From positions 1 through 41,827 of the forward strand of contig CAMEZQ010000016.1 of the NCBI GenBank assembly GCA_945947915.1: a stretch of DNA of 41,827 nt. Reading direction: 5' to 3'. Each line of letters starts with the position of its first letter. Positions within the stretch are counted from its first letter, which is position 1. Positions 31,784 through 40,186 of this stretch are shown here, one piece after another. The DNA comes from an uncultured Clostridia bacterium. GTDB lineage: Bacteria > Bacillota > Clostridia > Oscillospirales > Butyricicoccaceae. The notes beneath the pieces are model-generated. The model was not told the origin of the DNA. It made no database searches and saw only the letters and a program-made list of their open reading frames with translations. Both the position numbers and the translations under genes were made by a program.

Positions 31784-31798
31784 TAGTGGCAGAGCATG

Positions 31799-31828
31799 GC
31801 TCCCGGCGGCAGGCCGGGAGCTTTTTTT
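31799..31828. terminator. Terminator after nrdR
   Basis: GCTCCCGGC pairs with GCCGGGAGC, then CTTTTTTTATTT. The opposite strand has few Ts, so it mainly serves nrdR. Confidence 0.88.
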
Positions 31829-31841
31829 ATTTGTCCGGGCG

Positions 31842-32213
31842 TCAGAAAATACTGCGCAGGGTCGGCTGATCGAAATCCCGCACGATCCGTAAAGCCGCCC
31901 GTATTTCGCAGATGGCCGCATAATATTCCTCAGAACTGCCGGTGTTGAAATTGGCCATGGCCCGGGTCAGGGCCAGCGTGACGGTATCGACCTCTTCATG
32001 GGTGACCAGGGTGGTGAGCAGATGCTGATTGTCCTGCCACAGGGCGTTGGCCTGGTAAATGGCGGTGGGGTCGCCGGGATCATCGGCTTCCTGCGCGGCG
32101 GTCAGCCAGGCATCGACAGCGTCGCAGCACCGTTCAACGCGCCTGTGCAGCAGCCAGCCGCCCAGCGGCATGGCCAGCAGGATCACCCAGGCCAGCAGGA
32201 CTTTGCTTTTCAT
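31842..32213 (-). CDS. DUF4363 family protein
   Basis: A 123-residue protein with an N-terminal hydrophobic helix (VLLAWVILLAMPLGGWLL), a signal anchor, and a helical rest (DAVDAWLTAAQEADD, DNQHLLTTLVTHEEVDTV, SSEEYYAAICEIRAALRIV). Size, topology and its start overlapping the stop of a DUF421 gene fit DUF4363, which is often paired with DUF421 in Firmicutes. Function unknown. Confidence 0.8.
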   Translation of the reverse strand: MKSKVLLAWVILLAMPLGGWLLHRRVERCCDAVDAWLTAAQEADDPGDPTAIYQANALWQDNQHLLTTLVTHEEVDTVTLALTRAMANFNTGSSEEYYAAICEIRAALRIVRDFDQPTLRSIF

Positions 32214-32890
32214 AGGTCGGTCCCCTTTCTGGTGAAAATAGTGTTGCCATATGTGTCGGCGCTGAAGAAAAAGACCTGCTCGGGCGTATCGGCGCCGGCA
32301 GCTTTGATGACCTTGCGGAGCCAGGCCTCGTCCTGCCCGATGCTTGTCAGGTTGTCGGAGATGACGTGGCCGTCGGAGATCAGCGTGTAAAAGGGCCCCA
32401 CGGGCTGGATCTTGAGTCCCAGATCTCTGGGGGTGGCCGGCTGCTTTTCCTCTTTGAGCAGGATACTGATCTGGCCATTGGTCTCGATCTGGGCGCGCTT
32501 GATGTCGCGGATGTCAAAAATACCGTTCAGGCGCAGATTGGCCAGAATGTCGTCGATAGACAGGCGCAGCTTGTCGATGGCCGGCTGAAGCAGGTGGCCG
32601 TCTTTGATGACCAGCATGGGGTTGCCGGTCAGCATGCGGCGGAATCGGATGTGCTTTTGGGAAAAGGAAGAGATGATGACCTCGGCGGCCATCAGCGTCA
32701 GAATGGGTACGACGCCGTGGCTCAGTGGTATGTCGACGTCCTGTACAGGCACCGATGCAACAGCTGAGATCAGAATGGTGATGACCAGCTCACTGGGCTG
32801 CAGTTCCCCCACCTGGCGTTTGCCCATCAGGCGCACGGCGAGAATGATGACGAGATAGAGCAGCAGCGTTCGTATAAAGGGGACAAGCAT
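32210..32890 (-). CDS. DUF421 (YetF-like) membrane protein
   Basis: A 226-residue protein; AAAGGAGG lies 7 bases before the ATG at 32890, which is why the longer frame is not used. Three N-terminal helices (FIRTLLLYLVIILAVRLMGK, ELVITILISAVASVPVQDVD and SHGVVPILTLMAAEVIISSF) are followed by two small cytoplasmic domains, with GKRQVGELQPSELVITILIS and the GNPMLVIKDG-like segment typical of DUF421/YetF. The family is linked to sporulation and membrane processes, without known activity. It overlaps the DUF4363 start. Confidence 0.92.
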   Translation of the reverse strand: MLVPFIRTLLLYLVIILAVRLMGKRQVGELQPSELVITILISAVASVPVQDVDIPLSHGVVPILTLMAAEVIISSFSQKHIRFRRMLTGNPMLVIKDGHLLQPAIDKLRLSIDDILANLRLNGIFDIRDIKRAQIETNGQISILLKEEKQPATPRDLGLKIQPVGPFYTLISDGHVISDNLTSIGQDEAWLRKVIKAAGADTPEQVFFFSADTYGNTIFTRKGTDL

Positions 32891-32971
32891 GGAGAACCTC
32901 CTTTGGCGGATTGTCGCTCGTAAAAGGCTTTGTCCCAGAGTTTCCCCGTTTTTTGGGAAGATATGCAGAAA

Positions 32972-32996
32972 GGCCCGGAGCACGGGGCTCCGGGCC
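32972..32996 (-). terminator. Hairpin between the M20 peptidase and DUF421 genes
   Basis: GGCCCGGAGC pairs with GCTCCGGGCC. The T run is short (CCTTTC on the minus strand), so termination of the peptidase transcript is plausible but not certain. Confidence 0.55.
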
Positions 32997-33056
32997 GTAT
33001 TTCCGCAGGCTTTTTATATGCGGCTGCGCATAAAAACGCCAGGACAGGGTGATGCT

Positions 33057-34202
33057 TTATTCAAAATAATCCAGCAGGAAGGCGGCGATAATGGCCGTGC
33101 CGGCAGGAATGGAATCGAGGTAGATGTGCTCTTCGCGGGTATGGGCGCCCTTGCCGATGTAGCCGCCGAAGCAGATCGAGGGAATGCCCAGCGAGAAGGG
33201 AATGTTGCAGTCGGTGGAACCGGGATAGGTGGCCACTTCTTTATCCCACTGGGTGGCGATGGCTTCCTTGGCGCGGTTCAGCAGCGCGGCCTGGCGATCG
33301 GCGGGGATCTCACCCATGCAGGGGCGCTCGCCCAGGACGGTGACATTGAGGGAGAGGCAGTCCTTGCGGGCCTCTTCGATGATCTCGTTGAACCAGACGC
33401 CCATCTGATCGAGGCAGGCTTTGGAGTCGCTTCTGTATTCATAGAGCATTTCGGCCTGCTGGGCAATGGTGTTGACCGACGTGCCGCCGGAGATCATGCC
33501 GACATTGTAGGTGGTCTTGCTGTTGCCTTCGTGGGGGACTTCGATCTTGTAGAGCTTTTCGATGATGGCAGCCAGACGCTGGATGGCGTTGCGGTTGCCG
33601 AAAGCGCCGTAGGAATGGCCGCCTTCGGTGGTCAGTTCGACTTTATAGCGCATGGAGCCGACAGCCTTGTCGCAGACGCCAGTGTAGGAGCCGTCGAGGG
33701 AAACGAACTCGTGGATGCGGCCGGCGTAGTCTTTGACGATCTGACGGGAGCCCTTCAGATTGCCCAGGCCCTCTTCGCCGGCATTGAGGACGAACAGGAC
33801 GCCCTTGGGAGCCGTCAGCTTGTGCTCGATGACGTATTTGATGAGGGTCAGCAGGATGGCGACGTTGGCGGTATCGTCACCGATGCCGGGGCAGGCGGCG
33901 ACATTGCCTTCCACCTTGACCGAGAAAGGTTCCAGATCGGGGAAAACCGTGTCGGTGTGGGCCATGATGACCAGCAGCTCGTTCTTGTCGTCGCACTGGT
34001 AAGGATAGACGACGTTGAGGGCGTCATCGATATAGACCCCTTCGGCGCCGAGGTCTTCCAGCCATTGTTTGATGAAGGCGGCGCGCTGCTCCTCGTGGTT
34101 GGAGGGGGCAGGAATGGCGCACAGCTGGAAGAGCAGGTCTTCGATAAATTTCTGATGTTCCTCCAGATAGGCCTTGGCTTCGTTGGACAGTTGCTTAAGC
34201 AT
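33057..34202 (-). CDS. M20-family zinc peptidase (PepT/DapE-like)
   Basis: A 381-residue metallopeptidase. Metal-binding motifs are in order: AHTDTVF (His, Asp), GIGDDTANVA (bridging Asp), NAGEEGLG (catalytic Glu and ligand Glu), SLDGSYTG (Asp) and GAHTREEHI (His). The lid domain sits between about 190 and 300. Closest in style to tripeptidase T-like and other M20 aminopeptidases. AAGGAGG precedes the ATG. The promoter region at 34237-34265 (TTGTTT, 17 bases, TATTCT on the minus strand) is likely. It ends before a weak terminator. Confidence 0.92.
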   Translation of the reverse strand: MLKQLSNEAKAYLEEHQKFIEDLLFQLCAIPAPSNHEEQRAAFIKQWLEDLGAEGVYIDDALNVVYPYQCDDKNELLVIMAHTDTVFPDLEPFSVKVEGNVAACPGIGDDTANVAILLTLIKYVIEHKLTAPKGVLFVLNAGEEGLGNLKGSRQIVKDYAGRIHEFVSLDGSYTGVCDKAVGSMRYKVELTTEGGHSYGAFGNRNAIQRLAAIIEKLYKIEVPHEGNSKTTYNVGMISGGTSVNTIAQQAEMLYEYRSDSKACLDQMGVWFNEIIEEARKDCLSLNVTVLGERPCMGEIPADRQAALLNRAKEAIATQWDKEVATYPGSTDCNIPFSLGIPSICFGGYIGKGAHTREEHIYLDSIPAGTAIIAAFLLDYFE

Positions 34203-34236
34203 AGGGAATACCTCCTTGATTTATGATACCATAATA

Positions 34237-34265
34237 AGAATACCATCGAATGGGACGCAAAACAA
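34237..34265 (-). promoter_or_regulatory. Candidate promoter of the M20 peptidase gene
   Basis: On the minus strand TTGTTT (34265-34260), 17-base spacer, TATTCT (34242-34237). Confidence 0.55.
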
Positions 34266-34272
34266 GTGCAAA

Positions 34273-34302
34273 TTGACGGGCACAGGTGGATTGTGTTATG
34301 AT
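34273..34302 (+). promoter_or_regulatory. Promoter of the large conserved membrane protein gene
   Basis: TTGACG (34273-34278), 18-base spacer, TATGAT (34297-34302), divergent from the peptidase promoter. Confidence 0.7.
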
Positions 34303-34365
34303 AGAAAAAAAGATCGGGCTGATCTGCGCGCCCGGAATAGAGGAAAAATCGAAGGAGGTTTTCTT

Positions 34366-35997
34366 TTGGAAAACAACAGAGCAAAAGGCGGCTTTAAACG
34401 CATGGCTGTCAATCTTCTGGTCACGCTGGTTTTTGGCCTGGTCTATTTTTATTTTGAACTGCCGGCCATCAATCTGCACGAAAAAGATTTTTACGGCTTT
34501 TTCTTTCTGATGTCGGCTGTTTACTGCATCACGGCGCTGATCACTTCGGGTATTTATAAGTTTACCCAGCAGGGCGCTTTTTTCAAAAGCATCAGGCAGA
34601 CCTGCCTGCTGCCCTTCGCCCTCTGCGTGGCGCTGCTGGTGCTCATGTTGGGCGGCAGTGTGCTTTCCAGCGTTGTTTTCCGCGCAGGAAGCTATACGGA
34701 ATTGCTCGTGCCCGAGGACGGAGATTTTGTCACCGACGTGCAGGAGATCTCCTATAACCGCATCCCCATGCTGGACGCCGCTTCGGCGGCCCGCCTGGGC
34801 GACCGCAAGCTGGGTGAGCTGAGCGATATGGTGTCCCAGTTTGAGGTTTCCGATGTCTATTCCCAGATCAATTACCAGGGCGCGCCTATCCGCGTGGCGC
34901 CGCTGGAGTATGGCGACTTTTTCAAATGGCTCAACAACCGTTCGCAGGGCCTGCCGGCCTACATCATTGTGGATATGGTCAGCCAGAACGTGGAGGTCGT
35001 CCGCCTGCAGGAGGGCATGAAGTATTCTGACAACGAGCTGTTTTTCCGGAATATTTACCGGTATATCCGCTTTAAGTACCCTACCTTTATGTTCGATAAC
35101 GTCAATTTTGAGATCGACGAGACGGGCACGCCCTACTGGATCTGCCCCCGCATCGAAAAGACCATCGGCCTGTTCGGCGGCACCGACGTGCACGGCGCCG
35201 TTCTGGTCAACGCCGTCACGGGTGAATCGGCCTATTACGAAGAGGTGCCTGCCTGGGTCGACCGGGTCTACGACGCCAATCTGATCATTGAACAGTACGA
35301 TTATCACGGCCTCTATAAAAACGGCTTCTGGAACTCTTTCTTTGGCCAGAAGGGCGTGACAGTCACCACCGACGGATATAATTATATCGCGCTGAACGAC
35401 GACGTGTATGTCTATACCGGCATCACTTCGGTGGGCGGCGACCAGAGCAACATCGGCTTTATTCTGGTCAACCAGCGTACCAAGGAGGCAAAGTATTACT
35501 CCTGCGCCGGCGCCGAGGAATATTCGGCCATGAACTCGGCCGAAGGCGTCGTGCAGCACCTCAACTACAATGCCACGTTCCCGCTGCTGCTCAACGTGTC
35601 TTCCGAACCGACCTATTTCATGGCCCTCAAGGATAACGCCGGCCTGGTCAAGCTCTATGCCATGGTCAACGTGCAGCAGTACAATCTGGTGGCCACCGGC
35701 GCGACGGTGGGCGAGTGCGAAAAGGAATATACGCGTCTGCTCACCCAGAACGGCGTCGTTGCCCAGCCGGAGCGGCCGGAGAATGAGATCACCGGCGTGG
35801 TGGAGGATGTGCGTACGGCTGTCATCGGCGGCAATTCGGTCTATTATTTCCGGCTGGCCGGACAGAACTGGTATTACAGCGTTTCGGCTGCCGATTCGGA
35901 AGCGGCCGTGCTGGTCAGCGTGGGCGACCGGGTGGTGCTCGCCGACGCGGAAGAGAGCGGCGATATCCGCCAGGCGCTGGAGATCCGCATTCAGTGA
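34366..35997 (+). CDS. Large membrane-anchored protein of unknown function
   Basis: A 543-residue protein. The TTG at 34366 follows AAGGAGG by 7 bases; an ATG 12 codons later is an alternative. The first 115 residues hold three hydrophobic segments (MAVNLLVTLVFGLVYFYFEL, FFLMSAVYCITALITSGIYK, LLPFALCVALLVLMLGGSVL). The remaining 430 residues appear outside the membrane and have motifs such as FDNVNFEIDETGTPYWICPR, GLFGGTDVHGAVLVNAVTGE and VTTDGYNYIALNDDVYVYTG, and VGGDQSNIGFILVNQRTKEA. I recall close relatives as conserved but uncharacterised proteins of Clostridia, and can name no domain with certainty. A last segment (from about 465) reads as a separate OB-like domain (ITGVVEDVRTAVIGGNSVYY). 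Confidence 0.8.
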   Translation: MENNRAKGGFKRMAVNLLVTLVFGLVYFYFELPAINLHEKDFYGFFFLMSAVYCITALITSGIYKFTQQGAFFKSIRQTCLLPFALCVALLVLMLGGSVLSSVVFRAGSYTELLVPEDGDFVTDVQEISYNRIPMLDAASAARLGDRKLGELSDMVSQFEVSDVYSQINYQGAPIRVAPLEYGDFFKWLNNRSQGLPAYIIVDMVSQNVEVVRLQEGMKYSDNELFFRNIYRYIRFKYPTFMFDNVNFEIDETGTPYWICPRIEKTIGLFGGTDVHGAVLVNAVTGESAYYEEVPAWVDRVYDANLIIEQYDYHGLYKNGFWNSFFGQKGVTVTTDGYNYIALNDDVYVYTGITSVGGDQSNIGFILVNQRTKEAKYYSCAGAEEYSAMNSAEGVVQHLNYNATFPLLLNVSSEPTYFMALKDNAGLVKLYAMVNVQQYNLVATGATVGECEKEYTRLLTQNGVVAQPERPENEITGVVEDVRTAVIGGNSVYYFRLAGQNWYYSVSAADSEAAVLVSVGDRVVLADAEESGDIRQALEIRIQ

Positions 35998-36010
35998 CCC
36001 ACAGACGAAG

Positions 36011-36046
36011 AAACAGCGTGTACCATTGGGTACACGCTGTTTTTTT
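36011..36046. terminator. Terminator between convergent genes
   Basis: AAACAGCGTGTACC pairs with GGTACACGCTGTTT, tetraloop ATTG, then T run. It serves the large membrane protein and the leftward binding-protein gene. Confidence 0.9.
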
Positions 36047-36055
36047 CAATGCCGC

Positions 36056-36979
36056 TTACGGCTGCAGGGGCGACAGGGGAACATAGCCTTCGGCAGCGGC
36101 GGTGCGCTGGCCGGCGTCGGAGCGCAGCCAGGAAAGCAGCCGGCCCACCGGCGTGTCGCCGTCGTTTTCTGCCCGATAGACGGCATAATATCCATCGGTC
36201 AGCGGATAGGTGCCGTCGGCAATCGTCTCGGCCGTGGGCAGCACGCCGTCCACCGAGATCAGCTTGGAGTCGGGATCGGTGTACATGCCGGAGGCATAGT
36301 AAAAGACCGAATAGCCGATGGAGTTCAGGCCCTCGTCGTAGTCGGAAACGGCGTCGACCAGGTCGTCCATGCCGGAGGGCCGCAGTTCGGTGGGCGCGTC
36401 CATGATCTCGGCTTTGGGCACCAGCAGCTTATACATCAGCGTCTGGCTGCCGGAGTTGTCGGGCCGCTGGAAGGGCAGGATGGGGGCGTCGCTGCCGCCG
36501 AGCTCTTTCCAGTTGGTGATCTCGCCGCGGTAGATCTTCTGCAGGTCGCTGAGGGCGATGTCGTCCACCGGGTTGTTCCGGTTGACCAGAAAGACAAAGG
36601 CGTCCTTGACGACCGGCTCAACGGCAAAGCCGCCGCCGGCTTCTTCCATCAGAGCGTATTCTTCTTCGGAGGGCGGCGTGACGAAGATCAGATCACACCG
36701 GCCGTCGATCAGATTGACATAGGCGTTGTGTGTGGTGTTGTGATGTACGAATGCCTGGGCCTGGGCGGCGTCGTAACCCAGCAGGGATTTGACGATGCCC
36801 TCGGACAGCGGAATGGTGGCAGTAGAACCGTCCAGCCGCGGCAGCGACTCTGCTGTAAAGTCCGGAACATTTACAGCAGGATCGGGCGCTTCCGGCGGGG
36901 CAGAGGGCTGGGAAGCCCCGCAGGCGGCAAGCAGGATGAGGGTCAGAACACAGACGGTCAGCAGAATGGCTTTTTTCAT
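36056..36979 (-). CDS. PstS-like substrate-binding lipoprotein
   Basis: A 307-residue lipoprotein with lipobox LLAAC (acylated C20). Halves are in canonical order: LDGSTATIPLSEGIVKSLLG, later CDLIFVTPPSEEEYAL, ALSDLQKIYRGEITNWKELG, then QRPDNSGSQTLMYKLLVPKA. The phosphate-type motif is less clear than in PstS (NSGSQT for GSGTR), so the ligand is uncertain. AAGGAGG precedes the ATG at 36979. It follows the 511-residue lipoprotein by 48 bases, with no permease nearby; it may be a solute sensor or recruit the Pst permease elsewhere. Confidence 0.85.
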   Translation of the reverse strand: MKKAILLTVCVLTLILLAACGASQPSAPPEAPDPAVNVPDFTAESLPRLDGSTATIPLSEGIVKSLLGYDAAQAQAFVHHNTTHNAYVNLIDGRCDLIFVTPPSEEEYALMEEAGGGFAVEPVVKDAFVFLVNRNNPVDDIALSDLQKIYRGEITNWKELGGSDAPILPFQRPDNSGSQTLMYKLLVPKAEIMDAPTELRPSGMDDLVDAVSDYDEGLNSIGYSVFYYASGMYTDPDSKLISVDGVLPTAETIADGTYPLTDGYYAVYRAENDGDTPVGRLLSWLRSDAGQRTAAAEGYVPLSPLQP

Positions 36980-37027
36980 GGGTCTCCTCCTTGATAAAAT
37001 ACACACGCTTTGCGAATGACGCGTGGG

Positions 37028-38563
37028 TCATGAATGTGTGAAAAAGTCGGTGTTGAAATAGCAGGCGGGCACTTCGCAGGTCTGGCTCAGATCGTTTCCG
37101 GCGCAGACCCAGAAATTGCCCGAGGGCGTGTAGCTGTACCAGTTGTAATGGGCGGCCGGGTCATCGATGACGAAGCCCATACCGGCCATGCAGGCCAGCG
37201 CGTCGTCGGGGTCGCGCAATATGGCGGAGAGGGGAATGGGCTGGCCGGTGGCACGGTCATAAAAACGGTTCAGACTGAGGGTGCAGTCGCTGTCGTAGTC
37301 ATCGGACCGGCCGGCCAGGATCGAGAGGCTGAGATGGATGTAGCCCCGGTAGAATTCCAGATTGCTGTTGGCGTACAGATAGGCGGCGGGGTCTTCGGCG
37401 TAGGCAGACAACTCGGCGGGCAGGGGCTGTTCCGCCAGCGACCGGTAGATCTCCCGCAAATCGGCGTTGATGGCATCGACGGACGGCTCCCCGGATGCGG
37501 CGATCAGGTAGGGCCGGACGGTCAGCGATGCCTGCCCGTACAGCGTCAGCAGGTCTTCGTCTGCCGCCGACAGGCGGAGGGAAGGCGAATAACGGAAATA
37601 GAGCTGGCTCTCTATGCCTTCGTCAAAATAATCCATTGAAGCCGCCGTCGGCTGTGCCAGGCACTCTTCCAGGCTTTCCAGCGGGAGATCAACGGTATAG
37701 CTGCCGGGAATATAGGGGTTGGGCATGGGGAAAAAGATGCTTAAATGGGTATCGCTGAGAGAAAAATAGGGATAATCTTCGGGCAGACCGCGGAAGGGAC
37801 GGACCAGCCCGCCGCGCGTCGTGCCGTCGGTCCAGTCGGTGGTACCTTCGGCCGCGGAGAGCGCCGACGAAAGCAGGGGATTGAGCAGGGCGTTGAGATC
37901 GGTGCCGTCGACGAACAGATCGGAAAGGGTCAGCTGCCGTCCGTTGGACAGGTCGTAGGTGCAGAATTCGGCCTGGGTGCTGTGCTGGCTGCAGACCAGC
38001 CTTCCGTCTGCCGAATCAAAGGCGTAGATATCGTCAAAACGGTAAGCGCCGGCAGAGAGCAGATTGCCGGACAGTGTAAAACTGGGCCAGATGCTGCTTG
38101 TGCGGTACAGGGGGTCGCAGGCCAGGGCTTCTTCGGTGACAAAAGCAGCCAAAGGGTCCGTCTGCGATTCCAAATGATCGAGGGCCTCCTGCAGCTTCTG
38201 ATTGATGGACGCCTGGAGGGCTTTGTCACGCAGAGCGGTCAGCTGGCCGCGGGAACGGTAGCAGCTGACGCCGTCGATCTCCCGGGTAGGCAGGTAAGTC
38301 TCTTCGTAAAAGCTGCCGGTGATACAGAGGTATGTGTTGCTGCGGAGAGCGGGGGAAGTCCGGCTGCCGCCGGTGCCGGTCCATGTTTCCGGCAGATCGT
38401 TCCAGTCGATGCCGTCGGAGGCAGCCAGCGGCGCCGGCGGCTGGCTGATGATGGGGGCGGGGTCGGCAGTGCCCGCGGTGTCCGGTGTTTCCAGCGCACA
38501 GCCGGCCAGCAGAAAGAGCAGGGTGACGGCGGCCAGCAGCCGCATATGTTTTTGCCTCTTCAT
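37028..38563 (-). CDS. Lipoprotein with RsiV/DUF3298-like repeats
   Basis: A 511-residue lipoprotein: LLFLLAGC lipobox with C22, then a Pro/Ala/Thr-rich linker (TPDTAGTADPAPIISQPPAP). From about residue 110 it shows features of the RsiV/DUF3298 family: YDLSNGRQLTLSDLFVDGTD, LNALLNPLLSSAL and FSLSDTHLSIFFPMPNPYIP followed by GSYTVDLPLESL. A second, weaker copy may follow (SLNRFYDRATGQPIPLSAIL). RsiV is the lysozyme-sensing anti-sigma factor and lipoproteins with this fold can bind muramidases, but no anti-sigma domain is present. AAGGAGCG precedes the ATG. Confidence 0.75.
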   Translation of the reverse strand: MKRQKHMRLLAAVTLLFLLAGCALETPDTAGTADPAPIISQPPAPLAASDGIDWNDLPETWTGTGGSRTSPALRSNTYLCITGSFYEETYLPTREIDGVSCYRSRGQLTALRDKALQASINQKLQEALDHLESQTDPLAAFVTEEALACDPLYRTSSIWPSFTLSGNLLSAGAYRFDDIYAFDSADGRLVCSQHSTQAEFCTYDLSNGRQLTLSDLFVDGTDLNALLNPLLSSALSAAEGTTDWTDGTTRGGLVRPFRGLPEDYPYFSLSDTHLSIFFPMPNPYIPGSYTVDLPLESLEECLAQPTAASMDYFDEGIESQLYFRYSPSLRLSAADEDLLTLYGQASLTVRPYLIAASGEPSVDAINADLREIYRSLAEQPLPAELSAYAEDPAAYLYANSNLEFYRGYIHLSLSILAGRSDDYDSDCTLSLNRFYDRATGQPIPLSAILRDPDDALACMAGMGFVIDDPAAHYNWYSYTPSGNFWVCAGNDLSQTCEVPACYFNTDFFTHS

Positions 38564-38722
38564 TTTTCACGCTCCTTATAGTATAATACAAAAATACAGA
38601 CGCGGCCGGCGGGCAAGGCGGCCTTTGTCCTTTGGACGGCAGCGGCTGAGAAAAAGTTCCGGCCGGGATCGGGATTCTGACCTTTTTCGGAGACCGGCCG
38701 GCAGGCAAAGGGAGGCGGAAGT

Positions 38723-39367
38723 TTGCAGTTTACCCATGTCATCTGGGATTTCAACGGTACGCTGATGGACGATGTGGACGTGGCCGTGGCGTCGGTCAAC
38801 GATATGCTGGACAAGCGCGGCATGCAGCGGACGACACGGGCGGAGTATGTCAATATGATCACGTCGCCCATTATCGAATACTATAAAAAAATCTTTGATT
38901 TGCGCACAGTGTCTTTTGAAGATATCCAGGTGGAGTTCCTGGCGGGTTATGAAAAACGCATCGGCCGGGCAGGCCTGCTGCCGGGCGTCGCGCAGGCATT
39001 GGCGCGTTTTTCCGAAGAAGGACTGTGCCAATGCGTCATCTCTTCTTTTGAGCAGAGCCGGCTGCGCCGCATGGTGGAGGATCTGGGCATCGGCGGCTAT
39101 TTTTCCGAAGTCTCGGGGGCCGATAATACCCGGGCCGAGGGCAAAGTCGACCGGGGGCGCGATTGGCTGCGCCGGTCGGGCGCCGAGCCGCGGCAGGTGC
39201 TGGTCATCGGCGACCTGGTCCATGACTGGGAGATGGCGCAGGCGCTGGGCGCCGGATGCATTCTGATCGCCGCCGGCCACCAGCACCGGCGGGAGCTGGA
39301 GCGCTGCGGCGTGCCGGTTTTCGACAATGCCGGCCAGATGCTGGAAGATCTCTTCGGAAAGGAATGA
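38723..39367 (+). CDS. HAD-superfamily hydrolase (phosphoglycolate phosphatase-like)
   Basis: A 214-residue enzyme. The TTG at 38723 follows GGGAGG by 6-7 bases and starts just before motif I. Motif I is WDFNGTLMDD: the nucleophile Asp is there, but the usual acid/base Asp two residues later is Asn. Motif II is VISSFEQ, motif III has the Lys in EGKVDRG, and motif IV is VIGDLVHDWEMA. The helical cap (about 25-95) is of the PGP type. It starts a three-gene set with the methyltransferase (5-base gap) and possibly hslO. Confidence 0.88.
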   Translation: MQFTHVIWDFNGTLMDDVDVAVASVNDMLDKRGMQRTTRAEYVNMITSPIIEYYKKIFDLRTVSFEDIQVEFLAGYEKRIGRAGLLPGVAQALARFSEEGLCQCVISSFEQSRLRRMVEDLGIGGYFSEVSGADNTRAEGKVDRGRDWLRRSGAEPRQVLVIGDLVHDWEMAQALGAGCILIAAGHQHRRELERCGVPVFDNAGQMLEDLFGKE

Positions 39368-39372
39368 CACCC

Positions 39373-40137
39373 ATGGACGAACAGGAATGGATGGAGCAGT
39401 ATACCGTGCTGGCCGCCCATTACGACCGGCTGACCTTTGACGTCGACTATGCGGGCTACGCCGGTTTTGCCCACCGGCTTTTTCAGAAATACAGGATCCC
39501 GGGCCGGCTGATCCTTGAACAGGCCTGCGGCACCGGCTCGCTGTCGCTGGAACTGGCGCGGCGGGGGTATGAAATGATCGCTTCGGATATTTCTCCCGAG
39601 ATGCTGCAGGCGGCCCAGGCCAAATGTGCCGGGCTGGACTGCCCTCCGGTCTTTATCTGCCAGGATATGTGCGAGCTGGATCTTTACGGCACGGTGGACG
39701 GCTGCGTCTGCGCGCTGGACAGCCTCAATTATCTCACCGATCTGCGCCGGCTCCGGCAGGCGTTCAAGCGGATGGCGCTGTTTATGAATCCAGGCGGCCT
39801 GCTGATCTTCGATGTCAAGACGCCGCGGATGTTTCAGCGGCTGGACGGCGTCAGCGCCGTCTGGGAGGAGGAAGGCCTTTTTGCCGCCTGGCAGTATGGA
39901 TACGACCGGCGTTCCATGCAGGCCGTGCACACCGTCGACCTGTTCGAGCGGCAGATGGACAACGTCTATAAACGATACGGCGAGACCCATTATCAGCGGG
40001 CCTACACCCGGGAGAAGCTGGAGGCGCTGCTGGAGGACTGCGGCTTTCAGCTGCGGGGAGTCTATCAGGATCTCCGGATGACCCGTGCCGGGGATGAGGC
40101 CGACCGGCTCTATTTCGCGGCCCAGAAAAAGAAGTGA
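39373..40137 (+). CDS. Class I SAM-dependent methyltransferase
   Basis: A 254-residue methyltransferase. The SAM-binding motif I is ILEQACGTGSLSLELARRGY, motif II carries the ribose-binding Asp in MIASDISPEM, then CALDSLNYL and FMNPGGLLIFDVKTP. The C-terminal half (about 150-235) is a strand-rich lid like those in small-molecule methyltransferases. AAAGGA lies 9 bases before the ATG. Substrate unknown. It is 50 bases before hslO. Confidence 0.9.
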   Translation: MDEQEWMEQYTVLAAHYDRLTFDVDYAGYAGFAHRLFQKYRIPGRLILEQACGTGSLSLELARRGYEMIASDISPEMLQAAQAKCAGLDCPPVFICQDMCELDLYGTVDGCVCALDSLNYLTDLRRLRQAFKRMALFMNPGGLLIFDVKTPRMFQRLDGVSAVWEEEGLFAAWQYGYDRRSMQAVHTVDLFERQMDNVYKRYGETHYQRAYTREKLEALLEDCGFQLRGVYQDLRMTRAGDEADRLYFAAQKKK

Positions 40138-40186
40138 TGCCCCTGCCGGCCCCGTGCCGCATATGGGTAAGAATACAGGAGGATGC

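Noticed and set aside
32889-34226. A 445-codon plus-strand frame opposite the M20 peptidase
   Set aside because: Antisense to a protein with all expected metal-binding motifs; no independent support.
35570-36994. Plus-strand frame of 474 codons spanning the end of one gene and the reverse of another
   Set aside because: Crosses a strong terminator and overlaps two better genes out of frame.
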